Below are positions 1 through 13,000 of a DNA stretch of 64,000 bases, in pieces. The stretch comes from Strix aluco (taxonomy: Eukaryota; Chordata; Aves; Strigiformes; Strigidae): contig NC_133955.1 of the NCBI RefSeq assembly GCF_031877795.1, positions 1,922,001-1,986,000 of the forward strand. Direction: 5' to 3'. Every line of letters starts with the position of its first letter. Position 1 is the stretch's first letter. A program made the position numbers and the translations under genes. Below the pieces are notes generated by a model, which did not search any database, was not told the origin of the DNA, and was given only the letters and a program-made list of their open reading frames with translations.

Positions 1-550
1 TCTGCAATGACAGAAGTTGATTTCTGGAAACATTCGGACCTTGTACTTGGGGCTGGGGCACTGCACAAGGGGACACAGGGCTGTGTTTTCAGAGGAGCAG
101 CAAGAAAAAAATGCCATCCAAAGGCCTGCATGGTGCTAAGACAGGAGCCAAGTGCCCCACTGCTGTGTGAGGGCAGTATTTCTCATGGGGGGATCCCTGT
201 GACATGAATTTCCACAGTGACACTGGTCTTGTGCCCAACTTTCCTCCTCAGAACCTTTGCCTTAAGGTCCTATGTCTTAAGGTCCTTGAGCTTTGCAGCC
301 AGTCTGAATGCAATCTAAAGGCTGATGAATAATTGCCTCATGCCTTGTAGTGCTTGAATTTTGACCTCATTCGATAGGTGTGATAAACTGAACTTAGCCC
401 TCTGCTTCCCCGGTATATAAATGTTTCATGATCAAACCTGGAGAGGAAGATGAATGCATGAAGTCCCTCAAAATGGTCAGGCCACAAGTCACTGCTCTCT
501 ACAGGGTGAAGGAATGGAAGGGATAGGTGACCTGAAACTGTGCAGCCAAA

Positions 551-590
551 TACATATATACATATGGATATATGCGTGTGTGTGTGTATA
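551..590. repeat. AT/GT microsatellite
   Basis: Alternating TA dinucleotides with CA and GA interruptions run into a (TG)n tract. It is a simple repeat in a probable LGR6 intron, with no further function visible. Confidence 0.7.
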
Positions 591-3379
591 GCGCTTCACA
601 GATAGCCATAGGGAGGGCATGTAATCATGGAGCTGAATTTCAGAGCTGACCCCCAAGTTCCAGCTCCAAACACCACCACATATAAACCATCATTTAGCAT
701 TTCCCAGCTTGACTGCTGTTAGGGAGCTCTCAGTCTTGCCAGTGTCCCCATGGCAAAGCAGGGCAGACCCCAGACAGCAAGCAGAGCATGCAGCTGAAGG
801 GGTGGAGACGTTCCTGCATGGATCTTCCCATCTTTTCCACCAAAACAGTAGTACCTCCCTGAAAACACCCCTGGGCTGGGAGCTCTGCTTTGAAGAAAAG
901 GAGAAAGTGGTTTTCCTCCCATCAGGACTATTTTGCCCAAGCAGGGAGAGGAGGCGTTGTGGCCCTGAACGCTAGTTGCCAAATGCATGTGGAGAGGAAA
1001 ACCATCAAGACCAGTCCTTGGGGCCTCTGATATGGGGTAGGATCCAGCAGGTCTACGCTCTTACATGGCTCTTGGGTGCAGATGGGCTGGCAGTACCAAG
1101 CAGCACCTTGGCATGGGTACGTGCCGGGTCCCCATCACAAAAACCACGACATATCCCCCAACACCTGCTCAGGGCTCCATTTTGAGCTGCTGAGGCAAGG
1201 GGAGGAATGCAAAAGTAAGAGCTGTGGCCTTCCCAGTGGTCCTGTCCATGACATGCCTGAGTCCCCTACATACATGGAGCGTGGGCTGAACCGAAAACAG
1301 GGGCTAGGGTTCCTCGCTGCCCTGGCACATGCAACCAGACAAGACCCTGACGTTGGCAGAGAGTAAAATGTGTCTTGGCAGTGTCCTGTCTCCCCACCCT
1401 GCAGCAGGGCTAAGGTGGTTCCCAGGGCAGAGGCAGGGATGGGAAATGAATGGCTGCTCCCCAGGACCAGCCCAAAATACTGAAGGCCTCCAGGCTATGG
1501 CCAATATAGCAATGATCTGCCCCAAAAGTGCTGCTCCTCTGATTGTTCAGGCATCTCTAGCCCATCCCTGACGCGGATGTGATGGGGAAGTGGTTCAGAG
1601 AGGCCCCACAGCCCTCGCCCAACCCCTCTGCCTGAGATGACCCCACTGCTTCCTATCTCTCTGACTTCCCCCTCCCCATCCACACCCCTGCCAGCTCCTC
1701 TGCTTGTCAGACAAAGGAGATAAATCACTTGGAAAGAGCAAATCTCCATTCATTTAAAAACCTTTTAATTTGTTTTTAAAAAATAGCACTAATAAATTAA
1801 AAACATCTCCCAGAAGGGCTGAATCCAAAACCCTCTGGCTCCAGGCGTTTTATCTGCCTAACCTTGCCTCACAGGAAATGCCCTTACCACAGGCTTTCGC
1901 AGAGCGCTGCCCTATTATCCAGGTAATTAGTCAAGTCTGTAAACGCAGAGCAGAGCTGGAACCTACCGACTCCTACGGAGAGCTGGATTTTCTATGGGAG
2001 AGAAAAAAAAGAAAATTAATATAGAGTGCACCTCAGGCAATGAAGGCAAGAAAAAGGCAATGAGAAATATCTCCACCACAGCTCATACAAGGGTTGTTTA
2101 ACCCTTTTAGGGCCAGGCAGGCTTTGCTGTTCTCCTGGAACACTGTCTGCTAAGTGCTACCTTGCTCCTCAGGTGGCATTTGTCTCCGTAAGCATGTTTA
2201 AGTTGAAACCTTTTGTGCAGTCTCTTGTTGTTAATCCCAGTCTGTGCAATTCCCAAAGTAGCTGATGGTTTTGACTCCTCCGAGGATGTCCTGGTTGCTG
2301 CACTGAGCTGCTCTGTTCCTTCCCCAGCATCCTGATGCTCCAGCCCTGATGTGTGTCAGGTGGAGCTCATCAGAGGCAACTTGGCTCTACAGTCCCACCC
2401 TGCCCTGCCAGAGGAGGGAGGGGACTTCTGCAGAGGCTTGGGTACCCAGACTCAGGGCATGGAGAAAGGAAGGGGGCAGGTGGCTTTTTGGAAAGAGGGA
2501 CCACAGCTCAGGGCCCTGGGTCCCTGTGTCTCATCCAAGAACAGAGCTATAAAGCTCATTGCCTGCTCTGATCGTCATGTAAATGGAAGGTGACTTTTCC
2601 AAAGAGAGAAAGCCACCTGTAAAACTGAATTTGCAAACGCACGAAGCACTGTCTGGGAGCATGGGGACCGGACACTTCCCTCCCATGGTCTCCTTGGGCC
2701 AAGGGGTCCCAGTTTGCTGCATCTTGTCTCCCGAAAGCAGAAGCCTGGACTGCCAGAAATGTGTCCTCACCGATGCAGCTCAACCAGGCTTTCAGCTTTG
2801 GCTGAACATGACCCAAACCAGATGTGATATTTTGCAAGATTCTCAAGAAAAAGACAGAAAGGGAAGGCAGTTCAGGTGAAAAGGTAGTTCTGGACCCGCT
2901 GCATTTTTCCGTGGGTTATGGCTCTGCTATAAGGCTCACCTCCTTCGCAGGACTCTGCCTATTCTTCTTTTGCCCACCAAATCCTCACACCACCCCTCTT
3001 GCACCCTGTCAGCTCAGTGACCTGTCAGGGGTCCCCAACTCCTCTGGCTCCTTGGGCTTCATTTTGCTCAAAGCCTTCCCGTCGGACACAGACTTTTTCA
3101 CAGAGCATCTGCACGAGAGCAGCTGCCCGTGCCGGAGGAGGGAAGCCTCTGCGTCCAGAAATGTGTGAGCATGAATTGATTACCTGGGAAAAGGAGGAAC
3201 AGACACTGCAGGCAGCAGAAATGGCAGCAGAGGCAGCTGTGGGCATCTTTTCACCATGGGTGTGCTGACGCACAGAAGCTCTGCCCCCACCCCACGCTCC
3301 CTCCTTCCAGGAACAGTACACTGCAGGGGGCGGGGGGCTGATCACCAGCAACTTGTGCACCTTGAGGGGTAGGTAGAAG

Positions 3380-3416
3380 TCACAGAATCACAGAATCACA
3401 GAATTGTCTAGGTTGG
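3380..3416 (-). mobile_element. CR1 LINE 3'-tail fragment
   Basis: Three copies of TCACAGAA followed by TTGTCTAGGTTGG are the reverse complement of the CR1 3' end: a GGTTGG-like terminal block followed by octamer repeats. Only about 37 bases are left, so this is a severely truncated or decayed insertion. Confidence 0.7.
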
Positions 3417-6400
3417 TCCCCAGCTTCCTTCCCACAGTTCAGAAATGCTCTGCTGTAGACCAGGCTTCCTCGAGCCTGCCTTGTTCCCCTGCCTGGCAAA
3501 GTGCAGCAGCGTACTCCGTGCCTCCCCTGCCTGAGTCATCAGCTCCATGGTTATTGTCTGTGCATCCCAGCGACCGTGGTCCCCACTGCTCCGCTTTGCG
3601 GTCAGCTCCCTTTGTGTCTTGTAAATAATATGTGCATGGCAGCGCCTGTGCTCCCAGGACCCCCCACGAGATCCCGTTCTCAAAGGCTTATTTCAACCTT
3701 GTTAAATAAATCAAACAGAATTGAAAACATATTTAATCTGGTACCTTCGTCAGTTAGAGAACAGACAGAAATACTGGTTGGAACAGACACATTCTGGGCA
3801 ATGCTGTGTTTTTAAATGGAGAACAGAGCTGTGCAGGGAAGGATTGGTGCCTGCAGGCATACAAGGCATGACCTACCGACAGGTCCCCCCCGCCCCAGCA
3901 ATAGACTTTCGGTGCCACTTAAACCGTGTAAAATGGTGCAGCACCATGTAAGTGAGAGGCTGGGATGTTTCCAGGCCAGGCTGTCAGAATGAATCCTTGT
4001 ACAGAGGTTGCTGCTTGCTCCTGGCAGAAATCAGGTACCATTAGTACCTGACAATCTTCCCACAGTGTGGGGGCCCATCTCTGCTCCTTTGGGACACCCA
4101 TGAACTCTGTCACGCTCCCTCACAGCCAAGCTTCTCCTCATAATTTGCCAAAAATGGGCCTTTCTAGGACATGATTAGTTTCCCAAATTAAAACACTGAC
4201 GATAGCAGATGAATCCCATGACAGGTCATTTCTCTCCTGCTCACACTTGAGCCTCTGCCTCTTGTATGTCTTCATTTAGGGACTGGGCACACGGCTCCAG
4301 GCTGCCTGGAGTCAGACGTGTGCTCTGGGTCCTTTTGCATCCCCCTTCCCTCCTCTCATGTGTTACAGGCAGTGGCTGCATCTCATCACCCAGATTGTGC
4401 TGGGGAAAGGCACACACTCACCACACGTGTTGGTCGCTACCAGGAGAGCAGGGTTTATGGTGATGCTACACAACAGAAACATGGCACCTAATGGTACATT
4501 TACTTTTCATACTCCAGACTAATCAGACAGCTCTTCCCAGCTCAAGCTCAGCCACAAGCCATGACCTTGATATAAGGCATCTGGGTAAAGCTGTCTGGCC
4601 AGTGCCAGGCAAGAGGTCAAACTACATGGTCATGACAGCCCCCTTGGGCTTTCAGACTACCAATTAAATCATTTCCACTGCTTGATTTGGCCACAGTAAC
4701 CAGCACAACTAGCAGCAGCAGTAATTACTTTTACTGGCAGCTTGATTATATGCCAGCACAGGACAGGTGGAAACGCGAGTCCTTGTCAGAGGCTGCACAG
4801 AGTCTCCCTCCAGGACACTGCAGTAACATCTCGAACTACACTGGGACTGAAATAGTCAGCAAATGTCCCATCTCCAGCTTCTAATCTTACTGCATCTTCA
4901 GGTTTATTAGCTGCAAATTTGTGGTGTTTTGTGGCTTATGGAAGAATTTATAGTACTACATAATTTTTTTTTGGCTTCCTGTGTGGAACCACTAATAGTC
5001 CCTAACAGGCAGAAAATTGACCTGAGACTCTTTCCCCTCCTTCTCTCCTTTTGGCCCGACTGATGATATTAATAGTTCCAGGCTGAATGTTGTCAGCTTC
5101 AAATCACCCTGGCAGTTAAAGCCCAAAATAACTGCCTTTGATGTCAATTTACTTTTATTTCTAAATAAACAACAGGGTTGGTTAAGATCTTCCAAATATG
5201 AAGCTATAGGCTCACTCTAGAAATAACAACAATGGAAAGCCAGCCAGTTCATTGTGTCTTGGACAGACTGGGTGACCTTTAAGAGGTTTTTCATTTTAAC
5301 TAGAAGAACAGACAAGGCTCCTTTCGACATCCCACTATGATGCCTGGAGCTGGTAACTTGGAGCCCAACTAAGGAAAGTGATTTTTTATAGTCATTTCTC
5401 TTGCACATCATTTCTGAATCTCTTGGCTGGGTGATTTTGCTTCCAAAATCCCTTGATAATGGGCAAAACTCTCTTCCTTATGTCATGCCCATTATTTCTT
5501 TTTTTGTTACGAGGCTTCCCTATTGTTTGGGCATAATCATGGCCATGGTGCATTCACATCCTTCCACCAGGTAATGCTGGCATGGGGTCCACTTTCCCAG
5601 GTGTGCCAAAAAGGGCAGCACCCCACAGCCGGGACACCCTATACATAGTGTGCAAAGCCTCAGGGCAGACCCTAGAGCTCACACACCAGCAGTGCCAGGT
5701 CCAGTTCCCCTGGGCCAAGACGCCTCCCAGGCCAGACCCCAGCCCATGCACCACAGCAGTGCAGTGGGGATAGTGTCACCTGGCGGCAAGTTCGGCTTTT
5801 TGCAGCTTTCCCCAGATGGTCCCAAAGCCAGAAGCAGTAGGAAAGTGTCAGACGGTGGATCTGGGACCAGCAAAGCATTGTCCAAGCAGCTCAGATAAGT
5901 CACAGAGAGAAATAGGACACGTGGAGGCATTTTCTATGGTACATCCATTTTCTATACCCACCCAGCCCCTGGAAAGGGTTTGTAAATGATGTACACTTCA
6001 CTGGCATGCTCAGTGGAGGAAATTTTGTTGCCACTGAAGTCAAAACGCAATATCCTCCCCAACTCACTGAGCCCAGACTCCTTCCCATCTGCCTTGACCC
6101 AATGACGAGAAAGAAGCTCCGGAGACCCACCAGCAGGCACACAGGCTGGGACAAATTCATCACAGGAGAGCAGGCAGACAGGAGCAGTGTCTGGGAAGGA
6201 TGTAGCCCTGCTGATACCAGACATCTGTGGAAAGACCCAAGGACTGAATTTCACTAAAGGAGCAGAAACTTTCCCACTGCCATGAACACCCATGGCCTCC
6301 TCTGCAGTGAAGGTCAGAGACTTTCTGGGTCATTGTTTGAACCACAGCCCAACTCAAGTTCTGGGAAGGAAGGAGAAGGGAGAGGGAAGCCATCCTTGTG

Positions 6401-8728
6401 TCCTGGTTTGGGTCTGGGCTTTGGGGAGGGTTGCCCCACTGCAGGGAAGAGATGTCACCTGGGGACTGTTTCAGTTACTGGCTTCTTCCAGCCTCCCCCA
6501 ACCAGATGAACCCCCGTGAAATTGTCAGGGCTTGGCACAGGGCAGCACTGGAGGCAAGTCAGGGCAGTGCAAGTGGCACACAGATCAAGAGCAATCGGCT
6601 GCAAGCATCACTCAGGGGAGCTGTTAATGAGCACAGTTGGGTTTGTTTTCCGGGAGGGAGGCTCACCTCCCCGAAAACCAGGAAGCACCAGCAGGAGCGA
6701 GCACAGGCACATTGTCTCTCCTGAACAGACTGGGGTTGCTGGCAGCCAGGCTGGAGCAGCATGACTACACCTGGTTGCATTTCCACTTTCCAACAAGCCC
6801 AGTATATACCAGCATTCGGAGATGGCTTTTTTACCCAGAGGGAGCTGCTGAATACAATGCTCTTTGTATCTGTCAAGTGCAGGGGGGGGAGGGAGGCACC
6901 AAGGTGCTGCCAGGGCTGGGAAAGGTGTGTGTTCGCTCAGGAAGAACTGGTCCTGTACATACTTGCACACACACGGAGGTACAAACAAAATGTTCATCTG
7001 CTGATGAAAGACCAGCCTGCCTGGAAGAGACGCGAGCTGGAAAGGAAACGCATTTTTAGAGAAAGGCAGGAGCAAATATTACAGCACACTGAATTATTCC
7101 TTGTAAATAATATTGGTTACAGATCTAAGATCCCTTCTTCTGTTAGTGAATCACAGCTGAGCCAAGTCTCCTCTCTGTTGGGCAATATTTTCCATCTGTC
7201 GGCTGCTCACAGACATGTCAGGTATCGCTGGAGAGAAACTCAACACCATGCCATTGCACAGAGCTTCCCCCAGTGTTGGTGACACAACGGCGGTGGGCTG
7301 TGTCACCTGCAGAGGGGCTCACAGTGCCTCTCTTCCAGGGCTGGTGCCGTGGCATTGCACAGGCTCATCCCAGCCCCTCAGTCTGTGGTACAAGGGATGG
7401 AAGCGGTGCAGGCAGACACCCAGCCTTGAGTGACCTCTGCGGCTTCCTGCACTGCTGTGAAACCTCGCTGTAAGCTTGGAAAGTCACTGCAGGATGAGAC
7501 TTTTAAAGGTGTTAAACACCTTATGTGCAGATAGAGGTTTGGGACTGTCAGTCAGCTTAGGCTGCTAATGCCCTCTGATTCATTCAGTGCAGTGATCTGA
7601 AGGATAATTGGATTTGACCAATGCTTTCAAAATGCCCAGCGGTGTCCTGTCTGCACTTCTAATCACTTGTTCTCTTTGGAAATCCACTCCTGTGCCTCCT
7701 CGAGCTTCGGTGAAGGGATGTGCGTTGTAAAAGTCCTGCCCTGTGTTCCCCCATGTAACAGAGCCTGTACAGGGCGAGGCACTCAGCCGTGACGGTGACA
7801 GGTACCATCGACAGAAACTGGCTAAGGGCATCCAAGCAGCTGATAACAAGCTATGTGTGTCTTGCAAAGAGTGAGGTGTATGAGCAGTCATGTGTTGGGC
7901 TATTTATTCTTTAACAGATCATTTTCAGCTCAAGCAGAAGACTGGGAAAACTCACAGATCTGCTTGGATTCACATGAGACCTGAGTGTGTCAGAGCAAAC
8001 TCTTTCGGAGGTGCAGAGCTCTCATATCCAATAGACGAGCTGGCGTGAGGAGGGACACATCGCTCCTGTTTGACTCCAGGGCCCTGGGGACACACACAGC
8101 AGCTTCATGTGTGCTGGGACTCCGCCACTGCTCTGCAGGTTGGACGTGGCAGGGAGGCAGAGCTTGAGGCCTTGTCACCAGCCCTGTGCTCCTCTCCTGC
8201 TAATTGCCACCGCTGGCCATTATTAGACGATGTGAACCCTTTCCAGATCTTGAGAGGCAGGTCCTACAGGATTTTTTTGCTCAGATCCATACACGTAGTG
8301 CAGGCAGCCAGACTCCCTCTGTAACTGGAGGAGAGAAAACAGCCCTTGGTGTGCAGAGACAAACCCCGCCATAGCAGGGCCCGCCGCATCCCCTGAGCTG
8401 CAGAGAATTGAGCAACAAGGTCTGATATGGACCTTGTCAGGCTACACAAGACAAAATCCACCCAAGACTACCTCGTTCCATATTTTCTTCTGGTTTTGTC
8501 CCCTATCTTGTAATTCCCTGATAAGTATTCCCTAGGTCATAAGTCATATAAGCCTGGAATCCTGGAAGGTGCAAGGGAAGACCATTTTAGAGAGACTCTC
8601 TGGGTTGATTTACTGTGTAAATACCTACAGGGCCAAGCCAAGACAGTGCTGTAGAGTAATTCCCAAGCAGGGACACCGGTAAAGGAGAAGACTATGTAGG
8701 AGAGAGAGGGGCCAAGAGCGATCATAAC

Positions 8729-8904
8729 GTAATTACCATGCCTGGGCCCAGAGGATGAGAATTACAAGGTAATTGGGCAGCAACTCATTGCTGTGTAAAT
8801 GCACGGTTATTTCTGTTCCGTAAACCACAATTCAGGTTACATGGTAATTACTTTGAGGTCCATTAAGTGTAATTATACAGTAATCTCCAGGAGCCAGTAA
8901 TTAC
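8729..8904. promoter_or_regulatory. Cluster of GTAATTAC palindromes, candidate homeodomain-binding element
   Basis: The 8-base palindrome GTAATTAC occurs at 8729-8736, 8844-8851 and 8897-8904. One-to-two-base variants lie between them: GTAATTGG at 8769-8776 and GTAATTAT at 8869-8876. TAATTA is the core recognised by many homeodomain proteins, and palindromic forms suit dimers. The cluster lies about 1.1 kb before the first LGR6 exon in the window. That it acts as an enhancer is inference; an AT-rich stretch can give such words by chance. Confidence 0.35.
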
Positions 8905-10016
8905 CCTTATGTTCCAAAGTATCTACCACTTAAAACTCAGTGAGTTTCATGCAGGTAGGAAACAGTTGCCTGGTTTTCAGACTTCAGTGTCTTGGTCTGT
9001 GGGATGGACAGGACAGGGCCAAATGTTACCGTTTTATCTGGAACTGCCTTTCAGAGTGTTGGGCATGCTAGAGGAGGAGTTGCTACACACCTAAAGCCCA
9101 GCCAGTCTCCATGGGCCCCCTTCAGTCAACAGCAGGATCAGTACCTTCAGAGGGCTGTTCCTCCCAGGCTGCCAGCAATGCCCCAAAGAAATACTTTTCT
9201 GGAGGTGCCAGTCCATCCTTGGAGAACAAATACAGCCCATGATGTTTCATTCAGGCTCACATGTCTCTTCTGGTTGCCAAGTCAGGGCAGGTAAATTCTA
9301 CGCTTGTCATTATGACCAACATATTATATTTTACTTAATTTATTATACTGCAAATTAAGCTTAATGATCTGCAGTGTCAATACCTCTTGCACATCACTTC
9401 CACCTTTGGCTCACAGTTTCCAATGTGGGGTTCACCCCAAGCACCACAAGACCTAGGCCTTCCCATAGCCTGCTCTTCCCACTGGTCCCAGTCACAGCAC
9501 GTCCCAGTGGCAGGGAGATCCATCATCCCCAGGACAAGCACCAAGGGAATGATCCCCTGATCCCCTCTGCACCTTTCATGGGGCCCACACAACTGAAGCT
9601 TCTCTTGTGTTTCTTGTCCTTCATCAAATCCCTTTTTGACCTGGAAAGGCAGGATAAATGACTCACAGCCAAAGCCCCTGGGGGTGACTTCCTGGGAGAG
9701 GGGGATGGGCCACTCTGAAGATGTGAAGCAGCAGCACAGTCCAGCACCAGGCATGGAAGGACTTGGGGGGGAAGGAGTCCAGACAGCAGCAGCCATGGCT
9801 TGGACTGGCTCTCGCCTGACAGTGCTCCTAGCAGGGAATATTCCTGCTGCAGGAATGTGTGAGATTTTGTTTCCAGGCAGTGGCTGGATCAGCATGGTAG
9901 GAAAAACATGTCTCCCATGCTTAACAACCAAGTTTCCATGCCTTCAAAGCACAGATACACTCGGTTGAGCTCCTACAGCAACGTTAATGAATGTTTTTCC
10001 CTTCTCTGTCTTTCAG

Positions 10017-10085
10017 GGATCTAAACTACAACGAGCTGCTGGAATTCCCTGGGGCTATCAGGACGCTGGGCCGACTGCAAGAGCT
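10017..10085 (+). CDS. LGR6: LGR6 leucine-rich-repeat exon 1 of the window (69 bp)
   Basis: A pyrimidine-rich tract ending TTTCAG precedes it and GTGAG follows. Its first base completes a codon begun in an exon not seen here, and its last two bases start a leucine codon finished by the next exon. It encodes residues 1-22 (begins [10 protein letters not shown], contains [10 protein letters not shown]), one 23-residue LRR. It is nearly identical to human LGR6, where the same repeat reads DLNYNKLQEF (from memory). The repeat lies near the middle of the ectodomain array, so most of the N-terminal repeats lie upstream. Confidence 0.93.
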
Positions 10086-13000
10086 GTGAGATTTTCTATT
10101 TATTCTTTTTCAAAAGTGTTCCCCAACAGAGAGTGACCAATAAAGCATTGCATGTGCTCTGACTTGAGGAGAGCACTTGGTCCAAGCCTTTCTTTTGTCT
10201 TTCTCAGCCCTCTCCACCATGCACATAAAAGCAGTTTATCCTTTCAATTTCCATCAGCTCTAACCATTTCACCCTCAGCCTCTGCACCACAGCTGGTGGA
10301 GAGGAGTGGAAGATGCCCCATCAGGCTTGGAGCAGGTTCCTCCTGCAGCTCTACATTCTCCTGTGCCATCTGAGGGACTCAAAGTCCATCTGACCTCCAG
10401 ATACTTCTAATGTCCATTCCACATCTTGGGACCACAGCCATGGAGTTATCTGTGTTATCGTGAGGCCATGGCTCCTGCAGGCCCTGTGCCACATCCTCTG
10501 ACGTGCAGAAACTGTTTGGTCTCCCTTAGGAGAAATTTATAATAGGGAATTACAAAAGTTTATGACTATTTTAGTGGCTCTCTCTCTCTCCTCTAACCAG
10601 TCAGCCTGGGAGACACTAAAAATGGGAAACCATACCACTTAACACCCATGAAGGTAGAAGCCTCAAGATGGGGTTGAGTTGATGTGAATCCACAGTTCCT
10701 GTGGTTACTAAGACTGTGTCACACTGGTGACAGGATGGGGTGGGACAAAAGCAGCTGCTTTGGTGTTTCTGGGAGGCTTGGAGTAAAAATCTGACACTAC
10801 TTTTCTGTTTTACTGGGAAAATTCTCAGGAGATTTCTCTGATCAGACCAGATATCGTCATTACTCTGACATTCAAAAAGAGAATAAGATCCTTAATCCAC
10901 TTTGAGATGGCTTTTGAAATGCCATCACTAAATAAGAGGCAAATTTCAAACAGCCATCCAACCAATCACTCACGCAGACTCCTCTGGGATTAAACAACCT
11001 GGGCATCACCCAGAGCCTGGTCTTGGTCATGGACACAGGATCCCGCATCTGCCTTTGAGGTACAGGAGAGCAGACTGTGACCACAGAGCTCTCTTCTGCT
11101 GCAAAAGTTTGCTGATAGCAATTTTCTCAATCTTAACTAAAAATATCACAGCTAGATCTACAAATACTTTAAAGTCACATGGACCAATAATTCATGGCAG
11201 GCTGCACTCTGGTTAACAGCTGTGGAGCTATAATGGAGACCATCCATAAAAATTGTAATTCCTGGAGGGTATAAAAGAAGTGTATTTTGTTTGCCCCTGT
11301 TTCCTGACCTGTAAAGTGTTAAACCTTAAGTCTTTGTATTCTTGGTGGGTTCAGTGGAGTGACATATGGAGACTAAGCTATACACAGAGTAAACAGAACA
11401 GAATGAGGGCTTTGTCCTGTCAAAGGACAGATCTTGTTCACCTGCTGGGATGATGCTACAGCTGGAACAGAGCCTACACCTCCTGTTTTACGTGTGTTTT
11501 GAAGGCTCTCTGCCTTTAAAAGTGTTGAGGAAAGAAGGTGTCTCCAACCCTTTCTCATCTATTAATATCAAGATATTTGTTTCTCCCAACAGCGGTTTTC
11601 ATAACAACAACATCAAAGCTATTCCAGAGAATGCATTTGTTGGGAATCCCCTCCTCCAAACAATGTAAGAAAATTAAACAATATTTCCTAAATCCTTACA
11701 TCCCCTAGAAAGGGACAATTCCTGATGTCTTTGGTTGGGATTTCTGACAGTTGTCAGCATGACCGCAATTTGACATTTGTTGTATATGGGCCAACGCAAG
11801 CTGAAATTAGCTCCTTCCCAGCTACACCTCAGGTTTTTTGCCATGAGTTCTCCTTTCCCTGCAGCTGAGCTTTGCTTCAGAACAGGCTGATAACAACGGA
11901 GGAACAATATATGGGTGGTCTGCATGGAAATCGTGCTGTGCATAACAGGATTTTCTAAGCCCTGTTTGACATCTGCCTGTGTTTATTCCTCGTGTTTAGA
12001 GAAGCTGCCAGCCAGCTACAGCAGTAGCTCTATGTGTCAGGGAGCTGGGACACCAGATCATTGTCTGTGCACCCCAGACCCATGGACACAAATTTCTGCA
12101 GATAAACACACCCAGCTGTCAGCTCATTTCCCCTCTGACATAGGCACAGGTAGAGATTTTTGGACAGTTCTTCCCTGAACCACATTGATATTGGAAATCA
12201 GAGCAAGTGACAAAAGCTCTGCTTGGCCAGTTTGGGACTTAAGTTATAGAAATACCAACATCTGGAAAGCAATGGTAACACTGGGTTAAAACAGTCACTG
12301 CTCCAGTCAATAAAAACTAGCTTCATGCACATCTTCCTTGGGCACCATCCTTGGAGCGACATGGGGGTGGGACACATCCAGAATATTCATATCTCCGTTG
12401 GATCTGCCCATCTAAAGTCTTTCACAGTCAGCGGGGGGAAAGAGCTTCTTGTAGAAGGTGATTCAACTCCCCCTAAAGCTAGTTGGATCCTAGAAGAGTT
12501 CACTTCTCTCCACTGACTGTGACAAGTAGAAAAGATGCTGGTGCTGTGGACATGTGAGATCAGAAGAGATGTCATCAAGTGCAAGGTGTCTCCCAGCAGG
12601 GTTACAGCACTAGAGCAGGGTTGAAGGAAGCCTATGCATCTTTCTAGCCTGCCTGGTTCAACAGGAACCTAAAGGGTCCTTTCAGAGCAGCAGGAGACCT
12701 CATTTGTACCAATGTTCAGCCAAAACAGGCTATGGGAGAGCTTGGGGTTATCTGGAAAACAAGGCTTCCTCACAGGATAGCCAGCACCTCCTACATAACT
12801 CACTACTTGTAGCTCCAGGGCTCTTGACCTGTAATAGCATCTTTTCTTCATGCGCAGCAGAATCTGACCAGTTACTCATTTCCTTTGCAGCCATTTTTAT
12901 GACAATCCCATCCAGTTTGTTGGACAGTCTGCTTTCCAGTACTTGCCAAAGCTCCATACTCTGTAAGTTCACCAAGCACATCCTTGGAGGTTTAACATAT

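Larger units (their letters stand above)
1..10016 (+). other. LGR6 intronic sequence upstream of the first recognisable exon
   Basis: I looked here for the preceding LGR6 repeat exon (expected to be about 72 bp, flanked by AG and GT, and to encode an LRR with an HNNRI-like motif) and did not find it. The stretch is therefore taken as one large intron, which continues beyond the left edge. It holds a short AT/GT microsatellite (551-590), a scrap of CR1 tail (3380-3416) and a cluster of GTAATTAC palindromes (8729-8904). Its open frames are short, overlap on both strands and show no recognisable domain. A small or diverged exon could have been missed. Confidence 0.6.

Noticed and set aside
6608..7282. 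Overlapping frames of 140-173 codons on both strands
   Set aside because: Both strands are open over the same DNA without any domain or LRR pattern; I checked specifically for missing LGR6 repeats and found none.
9377..9931. 184-codon minus-strand frame upstream of the first LGR6 exon
   Set aside because: It has no recognisable domain and mixed composition, is overlapped by frames on the other strand and lies in intron sequence.
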